In this document: positions 25,925 through 32,831 of the stretch, piece by piece
How positions within the stretch are numbered: position 1 is the stretch's first letter
Layout: the number at the start of each line of letters is the position of its first letter
Assembly: GCA_050258735.1 (NCBI GenBank)
Contig: JBLMZJ010000051.1
Coordinates: forward strand, 1 to 39,479
Origin: Syntrophomonas_A sp050258735
GTDB taxonomy: Bacteria > Bacillota > Syntrophomonadia > Syntrophomonadales > Syntrophomonadaceae
DNA length: 39,479 nt
Direction of reading: 5' to 3'
Notes under the pieces: generated by a model
Databases searched by the model: none
The model's input: the letters and a program-made list of their open reading frames with translations, nothing else
What the model was told of the DNA's origin: nothing
Made by a program: the position numbers and the translations under genes

Positions 25925-26010
25925 AAGGGGACGTTTTTTTGGGTAAGCAAAAAAAAGTTATTTGAGGCACCAGCGAGGCATTGGGGACGGTTCTTTCTGT
26001 TTCGTTCCAG
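25925..26010. repeat. Two degraded copies of a GGGGACGGTTC-type intergenic repeat
   Basis: AAGGGGACG followed by a T-run (25926-25940) and TTGGGGACGGTTCTTTCTG (25981-25999) are partial copies of the same string. Related, fuller versions occur at 37870-37908 and, on the minus strand, at 31110-31123. Such strings recur between genes in many clostridial genomes and resemble REP-like elements; that link is inference. Confidence 0.45.
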
Positions 26011-26017
26011 AAAATGT

Positions 26018-26046
26018 GAGAGCTGGCGTTATTAACGCCAGCTCTC
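26018..26046. terminator. Perfect 14-bp inverted repeat after groEL
   Basis: GAGAGCTGGCGTTA (26018-26031) and its exact complement (26033-26046) flank a single T. It lies 28 nt past the groEL stop and is probably the groESL terminator, although the U-tract on the minus strand (ACATTTTC) is weak. Confidence 0.7.
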
Positions 26047-26073
26047 GAAGCTTTATATCAACGGGCGATGATC

Positions 26074-27707
26074 TTACATCATGCCGCCCATTCCGCCCAT
26101 TCCGCCGCCGCCGGCCATGGCCTTGAATTCATCCTTGTTGGGGATCTCGGTCACTACAGCTTCAGTGGTCAGAACCATAGCAGCGATGCTGGCTGCATTC
26201 TGGACCGCGGAGCGGGTGACCTTGGCCGGATCGATGATACCGGCATTGATCATGTTCTCATAACCGTTGGTCAGAGCATTGTAGCCGATGCCAGCCTTGC
26301 TGTTCTTGACCTTCTCTACTACTACGGAGCCCTCGGCGCCGGCGTTGTTGGCTATCTGGCGCAGGGGTTCTTCCAGGGCTTTCTTGACTAGCATGATACC
26401 AGTCATTTCATCGCCGCTAGACTTCACCTTGTTGATGGCTGCGATAGCGTTGATCAGAGCAGTGCCGCCGCCGGATACGATACCTTCTTCTACGGCAGCC
26501 TTGGTGGCAGCGAGAGCGTCCTCTATGCGGTGCTTCTTCTCTTTCAATTCGGTCTCGGTGGCCGCACCGACCTGAATGATAGCTACGCCGCCGGATAGTT
26601 TGGCCATTCTCTCCTGCAGTTTTTCTCTGTCATACTCAGAATCGGTTTCTTCCAACTGAGTCTTGATATTGGCGATACGACCTTTGACATCATCTTCGGA
26701 ACCGGCGCCATCAACGATGATGGTCTCTTCCTTCTTGACCACCACCTTGGCCGCACGACCCAACATATCCAGGCCTACGTTCTCCATCTTGACGCCGAGC
26801 TCTTCGGTAGCTACCCGGCCCTTGGTGAGGATGGCGATGTCCTCTAACATAGCCTTTCTTCTCTCGCCGAAGGCGGGAGCCTTGACGGCAACACAATTGA
26901 ATGTCCCGCGCAGCTTATTGACTACCAGGGTAGCCAGGGCTTCGCCTTCGATCTCTTCCGCGATCAGCAGTAAAGGCTTGCCGGTCTGCACGACCTTCTC
27001 CAGTACGGGGAGTATCTCCTGGATGGAGGAGAGTTTCTTATCACTAATCAGGATGAAGGGATCATCCAGAACTGCTTCCATCTTCTCGGGGTTGGTTACC
27101 ATGTAGGGGGAAATATAGCCGCGGTCAAAACTCATACCTTCGACTATTTCCAACGAGGTGCCAACGGATTGGGATTCTTCAACGGTGATAACACCGTCGC
27201 GGCCGACCTTTCCATAGCATCGGAAATCAGGACGCCGATATCGGGATCATCAGCGGAAATAGCGGCAACCTGGGAAATGGCTTCCTTGGATTCTACCGGT
27301 TTGCTGATGCTTTTGATCTCTGCTACTGCAGCCTGAACGGCCTTTTCAATACCTTTTCTCATGATCATCGGGTTGGCGCCAGCGGCCACGTTTTTCAGAC
27401 CTTCTTTGATCATGGCCTGAGCCAGAACCGTAGCGGTGGTGGTTCCGTCACCAGCTACGTCATTGGTCTTGATAGCTACTTCTTTAACGAGCTGGCATCC
27501 CAGGTTCTCCCAGGGATCTTCCAGATCAATGTCACGGGCAATGGTAACACCGTCATTAGTGATGGTGGGGGAACCGAATTTGCGGTCCAGCACCACGTTG
27601 CGGCCCTTGGGGCCCAGAGTTACTTTTACTGCATTGGCCAGGGTATCTACACCCTTCTCTAATGATCTTCTGGCATCCTCACCGAATTTAATTTCTTTGG
27701 ACAGCAT
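26074..27707 (-). CDS. groEL: Chaperonin GroEL (60 kDa), interrupted by a one-base frameshift
   Basis: Hsp60 subunit that folds proteins inside the GroEL/GroES cage. The N-terminal part (MLSKEIKFGEDARRSLEKGV, VTLGPKGRNVVLDRKFG, NDVAGDGTTTATVLAQAM) and the C-terminal part (EIVEGMSFDRGYISPYMV, VEEGIVSGGGTALI, tail GGGGMGGMGGMM) lie in different frames. The switch falls near 27204-27214, where the sense strand reads ATGGAAAGGTCGGCCGCGAC. One added A (GAAAAGGTC) restores the expected EKVGRDGVITVEE and gives 544 residues, the normal length. Everything else is intact, so a sequencing or assembly error in an A-run is the likely cause. A real mutation is possible if another groEL exists. ATG at 27707 follows AAGGAGG, 25 nt after groES. 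Confidence 0.93.
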
Positions 27708-27732
27708 CTATGTAGTCCTCCTTTACTTTCAA

Positions 27733-28023
27733 TTATTTTAGAATAGCCAGAACGTCACGCTCGGCCATAATCAAATATTCTTCCCCGTCAAGCTTGATCT
27801 CGGTCCCTGCATACTTGGAGAAAATGATCTTGTCACCCTTGGCAACGCTCATGGGCAGTCTTTCTCCCTTGTCATTCATAACACCAGGCCCTACCGCAAT
27901 TACTTCAGCTTCCTGGGGCTTTTCCTTGGCAGTGTCCGGAACGTACAGGCCACTTTTGGTTTTTTCTTCGGTGGTTTCTACTACTTTGACCACCAGCTTA
28001 TCGCCTAAAGGTTGAATCTTCAA
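27733..28023 (-). CDS. groES: Co-chaperonin GroES (10 kDa), TTG start
   Basis: Lid of the GroEL cage. With the TTG at 28023 the protein is 96 residues, the family norm, beginning MKIQPLGDKLVVKVVE. It contains the mobile-loop KTKSGLYVPDTAKEKPQ, the VIAVGPG turn and GDKIIFSKYAGTEIKLDGEEYLI. AAGGAGGG lies 7 nt before the TTG. A longer in-frame start at 28068 would fall inside the CIRCE operator and is rejected. First gene of groESL. Confidence 0.97.
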   Translation of the reverse strand: MKIQPLGDKLVVKVVETTEEKTKSGLYVPDTAKEKPQEAEVIAVGPGVMNDKGERLPMSVAKGDKIIFSKYAGTEIKLDGEEYLIMAERDVLAILK

Positions 28024-28061
28024 AGGTATACCCTCCTTTAATAATATGTTGTCTTCTGTTG

Positions 28062-28088
28062 TTAGCACTCAACTAGCGTGAGTGCTAA
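28062..28088. promoter_or_regulatory. CIRCE operator (HrcA binding site)
   Basis: Perfect TTAGCACTC (28062-28070), 9-bp spacer, GAGTGCTAA (28080-28088). HrcA bound here represses groESL without heat stress. It covers the start region of the transcript, just downstream of the promoter at 28101-28129. No hrcA is in the window. Confidence 0.97.
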
Positions 28089-28100
28089 CACGTATCTATA

Positions 28101-28129
28101 ATATTAGGCAAGACCCGGGGACTATTCAA
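28101..28129 (-). promoter_or_regulatory. Sigma-A-type promoter of groESL
   Basis: Minus strand: -35 TTGAAT (28129-28124), 17-bp spacer, -10 TAATAT (28106-28101). The predicted start near 28094 is immediately before CIRCE. Confidence 0.7.
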
Positions 28130-28225
28130 CACAGATAATCCACTGAATCCGCCCAATATTTTCGATTAATATTATTCTACTTCTGTTTTCTATTTATACC
28201 TTTAAAAATCACAATAATTTAAACA

Positions 28226-28714
28226 TCAGACCTGCCCGCACTCGCTGGATTGGCCTGCCAGTGTATCAAGTCCATGCGGTAGTGCCGGGATAATGGCCTC
28301 CAGTGATTCCCTGACTCCTTTAACGCTTCCGGGCAGGTTGATTATCAAGGTTTTCCCCCTGATCCCCGCTACCGCCCTGGTCAGCATGGCCCGCGGAGTA
28401 TGCTGCATTCCATATAAACGCATGGCTTCGGAGATGCCGGGAACCAATTTTTCGATAACCGCCAGGCTGGCTTCCGGGGTCACATCCCGCTCAGCAAATC
28501 CAGTCCCGCCAGAAGTCAGCACCAGATCCAGCTTTAGATCGTCACATGCATAGCGCAGCCGTTCTATTATTATATCTTTTTCGTCAGGTATTATTTCGTA
28601 TTGATCGACTCGGTATTCTTCCCCCAGCACTCTTTTTATCTCCAGGCTGGAAAGGTCCTCGCGTTCTCCGCGTGAACCCTTGTCACTCATGATAATGATT
28701 CCGGTACGATACAT
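28226..28714 (-). CDS. mogA: MogA/MoaB-family molybdopterin adenylyltransferase
   Basis: Adenylylates molybdopterin ahead of metal insertion in molybdenum (or tungsten) cofactor synthesis. 162 residues. Signature motifs seen: TGIIIMSDKGSRGEREDLS, LVLTSGGTGFAERDVTPEA (the MoCF substrate-binding motif), and TLIINLPGSVKGV. MogA and MoaB are hard to tell apart by sequence, so the symbol is a best choice. ATG at 28714 sits 1 nt after the MOSC gene, making it the last gene of the moa operon. No clear terminator follows in the 100 nt before the groES promoter. Confidence 0.9.
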   Translation of the reverse strand: MYRTGIIIMSDKGSRGEREDLSSLEIKRVLGEEYRVDQYEIIPDEKDIIIERLRYACDDLKLDLVLTSGGTGFAERDVTPEASLAVIEKLVPGISEAMRLYGMQHTPRAMLTRAVAGIRGKTLIINLPGSVKGVRESLEAIIPALPHGLDTLAGQSSECGQV

Positions 28715-28715
28715 G

Positions 28716-29150
28716 CTAAATCACCTCGACAATATCGCCACGGGTGATGCGGCCTCCCTGATCCACCCGGCAGAACAGCCCTTCATAAGGCAGCAGTGTT
28801 ACCCCCAGAGTCCTGGTCACCACACTGGGATGATCTTCCTTGCCGATCTGACTTACCTGCAAGATTACATCGGAACCGATCTTCAACTTCCCGCCAACCC
28901 CGATGCTCACCAGATCCAGGCCTTCAATGAGCAAATTCTCCGCATACTCACCAGGCCCCACATTCATATTTTTTTCCTGGTTGACCCGAATGACGCTCTC
29001 CCACGCCAGGCAGGTAACCTGCCGCCCCCAATCGCCGGCATGGCCATCACCCTCAATAGCGAAATCAGCAATGAGATTGACCGACTCGACTTCCTTTTTT
29101 AATTGTCCCCGTTCCGGAGCAATACAAATCGAATGCAGTTTTCCTGCCAT
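28716..29150 (-). CDS. MOSC-domain protein lacking the usual cysteines
   Basis: MOSC domains deliver or sulfurate molybdenum cofactor. 144 residues from the ATG at 29150, which GGAG precedes by 8 nt; an upstream GTG at 29159 would sit on that site. Family features: DFAIEGDGHAGDWGRQVTCLA, GEYAENLLIEGLDL, IGVGGKLKIG and a C-terminal GRITRGDIVEVI. Stand-alone MOSC proteins usually have a KEC..C and GDC set of cysteines after QIG. Here the same stretch reads QIGKEDHPSVVTRTLGVTLL, with no cysteine until GLFCRV. If those cysteines are catalytic, this protein may bind rather than sulfurate the cofactor. Lies between moaC and mogA in the operon. Confidence 0.88.
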   Translation of the reverse strand: MAGKLHSICIAPERGQLKKEVESVNLIADFAIEGDGHAGDWGRQVTCLAWESVIRVNQEKNMNVGPGEYAENLLIEGLDLVSIGVGGKLKIGSDVILQVSQIGKEDHPSVVTRTLGVTLLPYEGLFCRVDQGGRITRGDIVEVI

Positions 29151-29191
29151 CAACAACACTCCAAATCACGCTATGATAAATTCGTTCCGCC

Positions 29192-29665
29192 TTACTCCCG
29201 TATTACATGTCCGCTTTTGCCGCCAGACTTTTCCAGCAATTTGATGTCGGTTATTTCCATCCAGCGGTCCACTGCCTTGCACATATCGTAAACCGTTAAG
29301 GCCGCCATCGATACCGCAGTCAAGGCTTCCATTTCCACCCCGGTTTTGCCGGTAGTTTTTACCTCGGACCGGATTATGATACAAGATTCTTCATCGTTAA
29401 TAGCAAACTCAATGTTTATAGAAGTAATCATCAAGGGATGACACATGGGAATAAGGCTATGGGTCTGTTTAGCTCCCATGATCCCGGCGACCTGGGCTAC
29501 CGCAAGTACATCTCCCTTTTTGATGCCGCCGCTTTTGATCAAAGCCAGGGTCTCCGGCTGCATCTTTACGATGGCCTCAGCGACTGCCTTGCGTTCGCTA
29601 TCATCCTTTCCGCTCACATCGACCATCCGGGCACGGCCTTGTTCATTAACATGGGTAAATTCCAT
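29192..29665 (-). CDS. moaC: Cyclic pyranopterin monophosphate synthase
   Basis: Second half of the first step of molybdopterin synthesis: converts 3',8-cyclo-GTP to cyclic pyranopterin monophosphate, working with MoaA. 157 residues, the usual length. Motifs: ARMVDVSGKDDSERKAVAEA, AGIMGAKQTHSLIPMCHPL (active-site region), TGVEMEALTAVSMAALTVYDMCKAVD and the C-terminal LLEKSGGKSGHVIRE. ATG at 29665 is 6 nt after AGGAGG and 2 nt after the moaA stop, so the two partners are tightly coupled. Confidence 0.97.
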   Translation of the reverse strand: MEFTHVNEQGRARMVDVSGKDDSERKAVAEAIVKMQPETLALIKSGGIKKGDVLAVAQVAGIMGAKQTHSLIPMCHPLMITSINIEFAINDEESCIIIRSEVKTTGKTGVEMEALTAVSMAALTVYDMCKAVDRWMEITDIKLLEKSGGKSGHVIRE

Positions 29666-29667
29666 GT

Positions 29668-30648
29668 CTAGCCTCCTATTTGATACATCTTGCGTTCATT
29701 ATCCTGGCCCCATCCGGCGTTCATCTGGTGCCGCGATGGTTTGTTTTGTACGCATTCCTCAAACAGGGCCATTAATTCTTCGTCACTGGCTCCTGAACGC
29801 AGCGGGGTTTTAAGATCTATCTCATGGCGGTCATGCAAACAAGCTCTCAGCCCGCCATCGGCAGTCAGCCGGATACGATTACATTCAGAACAGAAATGGT
29901 TGCTCATCGGGGTAATGAAACCCACTGACCCTTGCCCGTCTATGATCTTATAGTACTTGGCCGGTCCGTTGCCCGGGACCCGTTTGACCGGTTCCAGCTG
30001 ATAAGATGATTCTATCATGCCCTTTATCTCACTGCTGTTGATCATGCGTTCGCGTTTCCAGTAATGCAGATCTCCAATAGGCATGAACTCGATAAACCTT
30101 ACGTGCAAGGGATAATCCACAGCCAGCCTGGCAAAGTCCAGCACCTCGTCATCGTTAAATCCGCGAATTACTACGGTATTGATCTTGACCGGATCCATAC
30201 CCAAATCAAGCGCCTTGAAAATGGAGGTTTTCACCGTGTTAAAATCACCGCCGCGGGTCATATAATAAAAACGCTCGGGATTCAGGCTGTCAAGACTAAA
30301 ATTCAGCCTGTTCAGCCCGGCATCGCGTAAATCCTCGGCCATAGAAGCATACAGGACTCCGTTGGTGGTCAGAGCCAGGTCATCGATCCCGGGAAGACTG
30401 CCGATATACCTCACCAATTGAATAACGTTGCGGCGAACCAAGGGTTCACCTCCGGTCAGTCTTATCTTCTTTATACCTGCCTTGACCGACACACCAACCA
30501 AGCGGGCCATCTCTTCCAGGCTCAGGATGGTACGATGCTCCAGCTTGTCCACGCCCTCTTCCGGCATGCAGTAACGACAGCGCAGATTACAGCGGTCAGT
30601 TATGGAAACTCTTAAATAATTGATTTCTCTGCCAAATTGATCTATCAT
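29668..30648 (-). CDS. moaA: GTP 3',8-cyclase (radical SAM)
   Basis: Radical-SAM enzyme that rearranges GTP to 3',8-cyclo-GTP, opening molybdopterin synthesis. 326 residues. The N-terminal [4Fe-4S] motif is CNLRCRYC in RVSITDRCNLRCRYCMPEEG. The C-terminal second cluster motif is seen as FCSECNRIRLTADGGLRACL. KIRLTGGEPLVRRN binds SAM. The C-terminal tail reads MYQIGG, ending in the conserved Gly-Gly. ATG at 30648 follows a GGGGG stretch. It is the second gene after the 58-residue protein at 30697. Confidence 0.97.
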   Translation of the reverse strand: MIDQFGREINYLRVSITDRCNLRCRYCMPEEGVDKLEHRTILSLEEMARLVGVSVKAGIKKIRLTGGEPLVRRNVIQLVRYIGSLPGIDDLALTTNGVLYASMAEDLRDAGLNRLNFSLDSLNPERFYYMTRGGDFNTVKTSIFKALDLGMDPVKINTVVIRGFNDDEVLDFARLAVDYPLHVRFIEFMPIGDLHYWKRERMINSSEIKGMIESSYQLEPVKRVPGNGPAKYYKIIDGQGSVGFITPMSNHFCSECNRIRLTADGGLRACLHDRHEIDLKTPLRSGASDEELMALFEECVQNKPSRHQMNAGWGQDNERKMYQIGG

Positions 30649-30696
30649 ATTTTGATGTTCCCCCAGGAAAGGCTTTCCCTTTCTATATCCTCGCTT

Positions 30697-30873
30697 TTAT
30701 CTGAAACAACCCAACTCACAGCCGAATATTTTAATGCCCGAAGCATTGCAGGCCTTGCCGACCTCTACCGGGTCGATCCCCAACTTGGCGGCAAATTCCC
30801 GGGCATCAACACAACTCACCTTGCCGACCGGAAACGCTTCCTTCAGTTTCTTGATAAGCTCTTCCTGATTCAT
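30697..30873 (-). CDS. Small conserved-looking cysteine-containing protein (58 aa) heading the moa operon
   Basis: 58 residues: starts MNQEELIKKLKEAFPVGKVS, contains CVDAREFAAKLGIDPVEVG and KACNASGIKIFG, and ends CELGCFR. Four cysteines (in KVSC, KAC, FGC and GCF) and a short helix-turn-helix-like middle (DAREFAAKLGIDPVEVGKACNAS). ATG at 30873 is preceded by GAGGAGGG at normal spacing, and the coding frame is clean. From memory, similar small proteins ending LGCF occur near molybdopterin genes in anaerobes, but I cannot name a family. It is the first gene behind the leader terminator, so it shares control with moaA (48 nt downstream). A metal- or cofactor-sensing role is conceivable but unproven. 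Confidence 0.8.
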   Translation of the reverse strand: MNQEELIKKLKEAFPVGKVSCVDAREFAAKLGIDPVEVGKACNASGIKIFGCELGCFR

Positions 30874-30892
30874 CAGATACCCTCCTCAATAA

Positions 30893-30921
30893 TAAAAATG
30901 ACTCCCTGGAAGGAAGTCATT
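30893..30921 (-). terminator. Intrinsic terminator in the moa leader
   Basis: Minus strand: AATGACT (30921-30915) pairs with AGTCATT (30904-30898), extended by CC/GG, then TTTTTATT. It lies just upstream of the first ribosome site of the operon and directly after the structured leader, as expected for attenuation. Confidence 0.85.
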
Positions 30922-30922
30922 T

Positions 30923-31048
30923 CGTCAAGCTTTCGCCCAAGTACTCCTTACCAATGGGGAGGCATGCCAGTTTCCCGGTATACCCTGAACGTTCAGCCGC
31001 CATAGCTTGTACCCTGTACCAAGCCTTAGGCCAACTGAATCGGAGTAT
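30923..31048 (-). promoter_or_regulatory. Structured leader of the moa operon, probable Moco/tungsten-cofactor riboswitch
   Basis: Minus strand between the promoter and the terminator. A closing stem ACTCC (31046-31042)/GGAGT (30947-30943) encloses a CTTGGTAC..GTACAAG hairpin, the self-complementary CTGAACGTTCAG, and the GNRA-capped ACCGGGAAACTGG followed by CATGCCTCCC. TTGGGCGAAAGC follows outside. Layout and strings such as CCGGGAAACTGG and GCCTCCC match my memory of the Moco RNA motif. The gene context (moaA, moaC, mogA) is where that class occurs. I could not run a covariance model, and cannot tell molybdenum from tungsten variants. Confidence 0.68.
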
Positions 31049-31061
31049 TTCAACAGTATTC

Positions 31062-31091
31062 ATTATACACCCCCAACCAAGCTTTCGACAA
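31062..31091 (-). promoter_or_regulatory. Sigma-A-type promoter of the moa operon
   Basis: Minus strand: -35 TTGTCG (31091-31086), 18-bp spacer, perfect -10 TATAAT (31067-31062). The start near 31055 sits just before the ACTCC stem of the leader, giving about 180 nt of leader RNA. Confidence 0.7.
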
Positions 31092-31334
31092 ATGATTACG
31101 TGTTATTTTGGCACTGTCCCCGGCGCCCTCTTACATTCGCTGCCGGGGTCTTATTGATGTATAATAGTATTTGTAATTATCATAAGTTATTGGTAGCCTT
31201 TACGAAAAACCCTTACTTAATCGAGGCGAAAGGAATATCACCCCAATATATGTATTTGCCATCAAATACCGATAACAACCTTGCTTTCCATATTATTTCG
31301 TCCTCAACCTGCTAAGGAGAAAGGGGGATTTCAA

Positions 31335-31760
31335 GTGTCTTCTCTGCAATGGGTCCTGGTAGCCGTTGTTGCCGGTGTTATTGAGATATTCAGCCTGGGA
31401 CTGTGGTTCCTTTGGCTGGCCATATCCGCCGTAATAGTCGCTCTGGCTGCCCGGCTGGGTCTTTTGACCGGCCTGGACACTCAATTATTGACCTTTGCGT
31501 TGCTTACCTTGATCTTTGTCATCTTTACCCGTCCACTGGTGTTGAAATTCTTCAAAAGCAATGATACGGCAAGTAATGTTGAGGCATTGATCGGCCAGCA
31601 CGGCATGGTTACCAGCACTATAACACCGCTGCATTTCGGGCAGGTCAAGGTAAACGGTGAGATATGGACCGCAAGTGCCAAAGAGGAGATCGAAACCGAT
31701 ACACGTATCGAGGTAACCGGGATCGATGGAGTCAAGTTGCTCGTTAAGAGGGCAGATTAA
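31335..31760 (+). CDS. NfeD-like membrane protein
   Basis: 141 residues from the GTG at 31335, which has AAGGGGG 7 nt upstream; an ATG at 31281 is in frame but has no ribosome site. Residues ~1-70 are hydrophobic helices (WVLVAVVAGVIEIFSLGLWFLWLAISAVIVALAARLG, split, and LLTFALLTLIFVIFTRPLV). The C-terminal ~55 residues are the soluble OB-fold NfeD domain (VEALIGQHGMVTSTITP, GQVKVNGEIWTA, VTGIDGVKLLVKR). NfeD proteins partner with SPFH/stomatin proteins, and the gene at 31791 encodes one, 30 nt downstream. The 240 nt upstream (31094-31334) hold one TATAAT at 31160 without a good -35 and a hairpin at 31118-31148; no further gene is seen there. Confidence 0.9.
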   Translation: MSSLQWVLVAVVAGVIEIFSLGLWFLWLAISAVIVALAARLGLLTGLDTQLLTFALLTLIFVIFTRPLVLKFFKSNDTASNVEALIGQHGMVTSTITPLHFGQVKVNGEIWTASAKEEIETDTRIEVTGIDGVKLLVKRAD

Positions 31761-31790
31761 AGACGGGTCTGAACAAGAAAGGAGCGTATT

Positions 31791-32777
31791 ATGGGTACTT
31801 TTCTTCGTGTTTTTGTTGACCTGGTAGTAGTGATCTTTGTTGTCGTTATTGCATTTTCTTCTATCAAAATAATCCGTCAAGCTACGGTAGGTATTGTAGA
31901 GCGGTTGGGCAAGTATCACAAGACGGCTACCCAGGGTATCAATGTCATAATCCCTTTCATCGATACCTTCAGGGTCATTGTGGATCTGCGTGAGCAGGTG
32001 GTCGACTTTCCGCCCCAACCGGTCATAACCAAGGATAATGTTACTATGATGATCGATACTATTGTCTACTTTCAGATCACTGACCCTTTCAAAAATACCT
32101 ATGAAATCGTCAATCCCCGGCTGGCTATTGAAAATCTGACCGCTACCACCCTCCGTAATATCGTAGGCGATCTGGAGCTGGACGAGACCCTGACATCACG
32201 AGACCTGGTCAATAACAAGCTGAGAATAATACTGGACGAGGCTACCGACAAGTGGGGCATAAAGGTCAACCGGGTCGAACTGAAAAACATCCTGCCTCCG
32301 CAGGATATCCAGACAGCTATGGAAAAACAGATGCGGGCTGAGCGGGAAAAACGTCAGGCCATACTTCTGGCTGAAGGGCAAAAGACCGCAGCAATACTGG
32401 AGGCGGAGGGCAAAAAGCAGTCGGTCATACTGAATGCGGAAGCTATTAAGGAAGCCGCTATCAGAGAAGCCGAAGGACAGCGGCAGGCCAAAATATTGCA
32501 GGCCGAGGGTGAAGCTCAGGCCATCCTTTCGGTGCAGAAGGCCTTTTCCGACAGCCTGGTGATGATCAAGGAAGCTGGGGCCGATCGATCAGTACTGGCT
32601 CTGAAGTCATTGGAAACAATAAAAGCCATCGGCAACGGTCAGGCCACAAAGCTGATCATCCCTTCTGATCTTGCCGGATTGGGCGGAGTCTTTGCCGCAC
32701 TCAAAGAAGCGACAGCTGAATTACCTGCGGTGGCACCAAATATTACAGTTGGGGCATTACCGGCCACCCCTGAATAA
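31791..32777 (+). CDS. SPFH/Band 7 (stomatin-like, QmcA-type) membrane protein
   Basis: 328 residues. One N-terminal membrane helix (VDLVVVIFVVVIAFSSIKII) is followed by the SPFH domain (ATVGIVERLGKYHKTATQGINVIIPFIDT, VITKDNVTMMIDTIVYFQITDP, ATTLRNIVGDLELDETLTSRD). A long Ala/Glu-rich coiled coil comes next (QMRAEREKRQAILLAEGQ, AEGKKQSVILNAEAIKEAA), then a short Pro/Ala-rich tail. Such proteins form large ring assemblies and organise membrane microdomains, together with the NfeD protein encoded just upstream. ATG at 31791 follows AAAGGAGC. A hairpin terminator lies 16 nt past the stop. Confidence 0.93.
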   Translation: MGTFLRVFVDLVVVIFVVVIAFSSIKIIRQATVGIVERLGKYHKTATQGINVIIPFIDTFRVIVDLREQVVDFPPQPVITKDNVTMMIDTIVYFQITDPFKNTYEIVNPRLAIENLTATTLRNIVGDLELDETLTSRDLVNNKLRIILDEATDKWGIKVNRVELKNILPPQDIQTAMEKQMRAEREKRQAILLAEGQKTAAILEAEGKKQSVILNAEAIKEAAIREAEGQRQAKILQAEGEAQAILSVQKAFSDSLVMIKEAGADRSVLALKSLETIKAIGNGQATKLIIPSDLAGLGGVFAALKEATAELPAVAPNITVGALPATPE

Positions 32778-32792
32778 CCAGCTGACAACAGC

Positions 32793-32818
32793 AAAAGGAG
32801 GCTAAAAAGCCTCCTTTT
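32793..32818. terminator. Bidirectional terminator between the SPFH and cyclo-ligase genes
   Basis: AAAAGGAGGC (32793-32802) pairs with GCCTCCTTTT (32809-32818) around a 6-nt loop. It has T-runs on both strands, so it can end the SPFH transcript and the convergent operon on the minus strand. Confidence 0.9.
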
Positions 32819-32831
32819 GTTATAATAATTC

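Noticed and set aside
28024..28068. Upstream extension of groES to an in-frame start at 28068
   Set aside because: That start lies inside the CIRCE operator, and the TTG at 28023 has an ideal ribosome site and gives the standard 96-residue GroES.
31007..31315. 102-codon open frame on the plus strand in the moa/nfeD gap
   Set aside because: It runs antisense through the structured moa leader and promoter, has no ribosome site and no recognisable domain.
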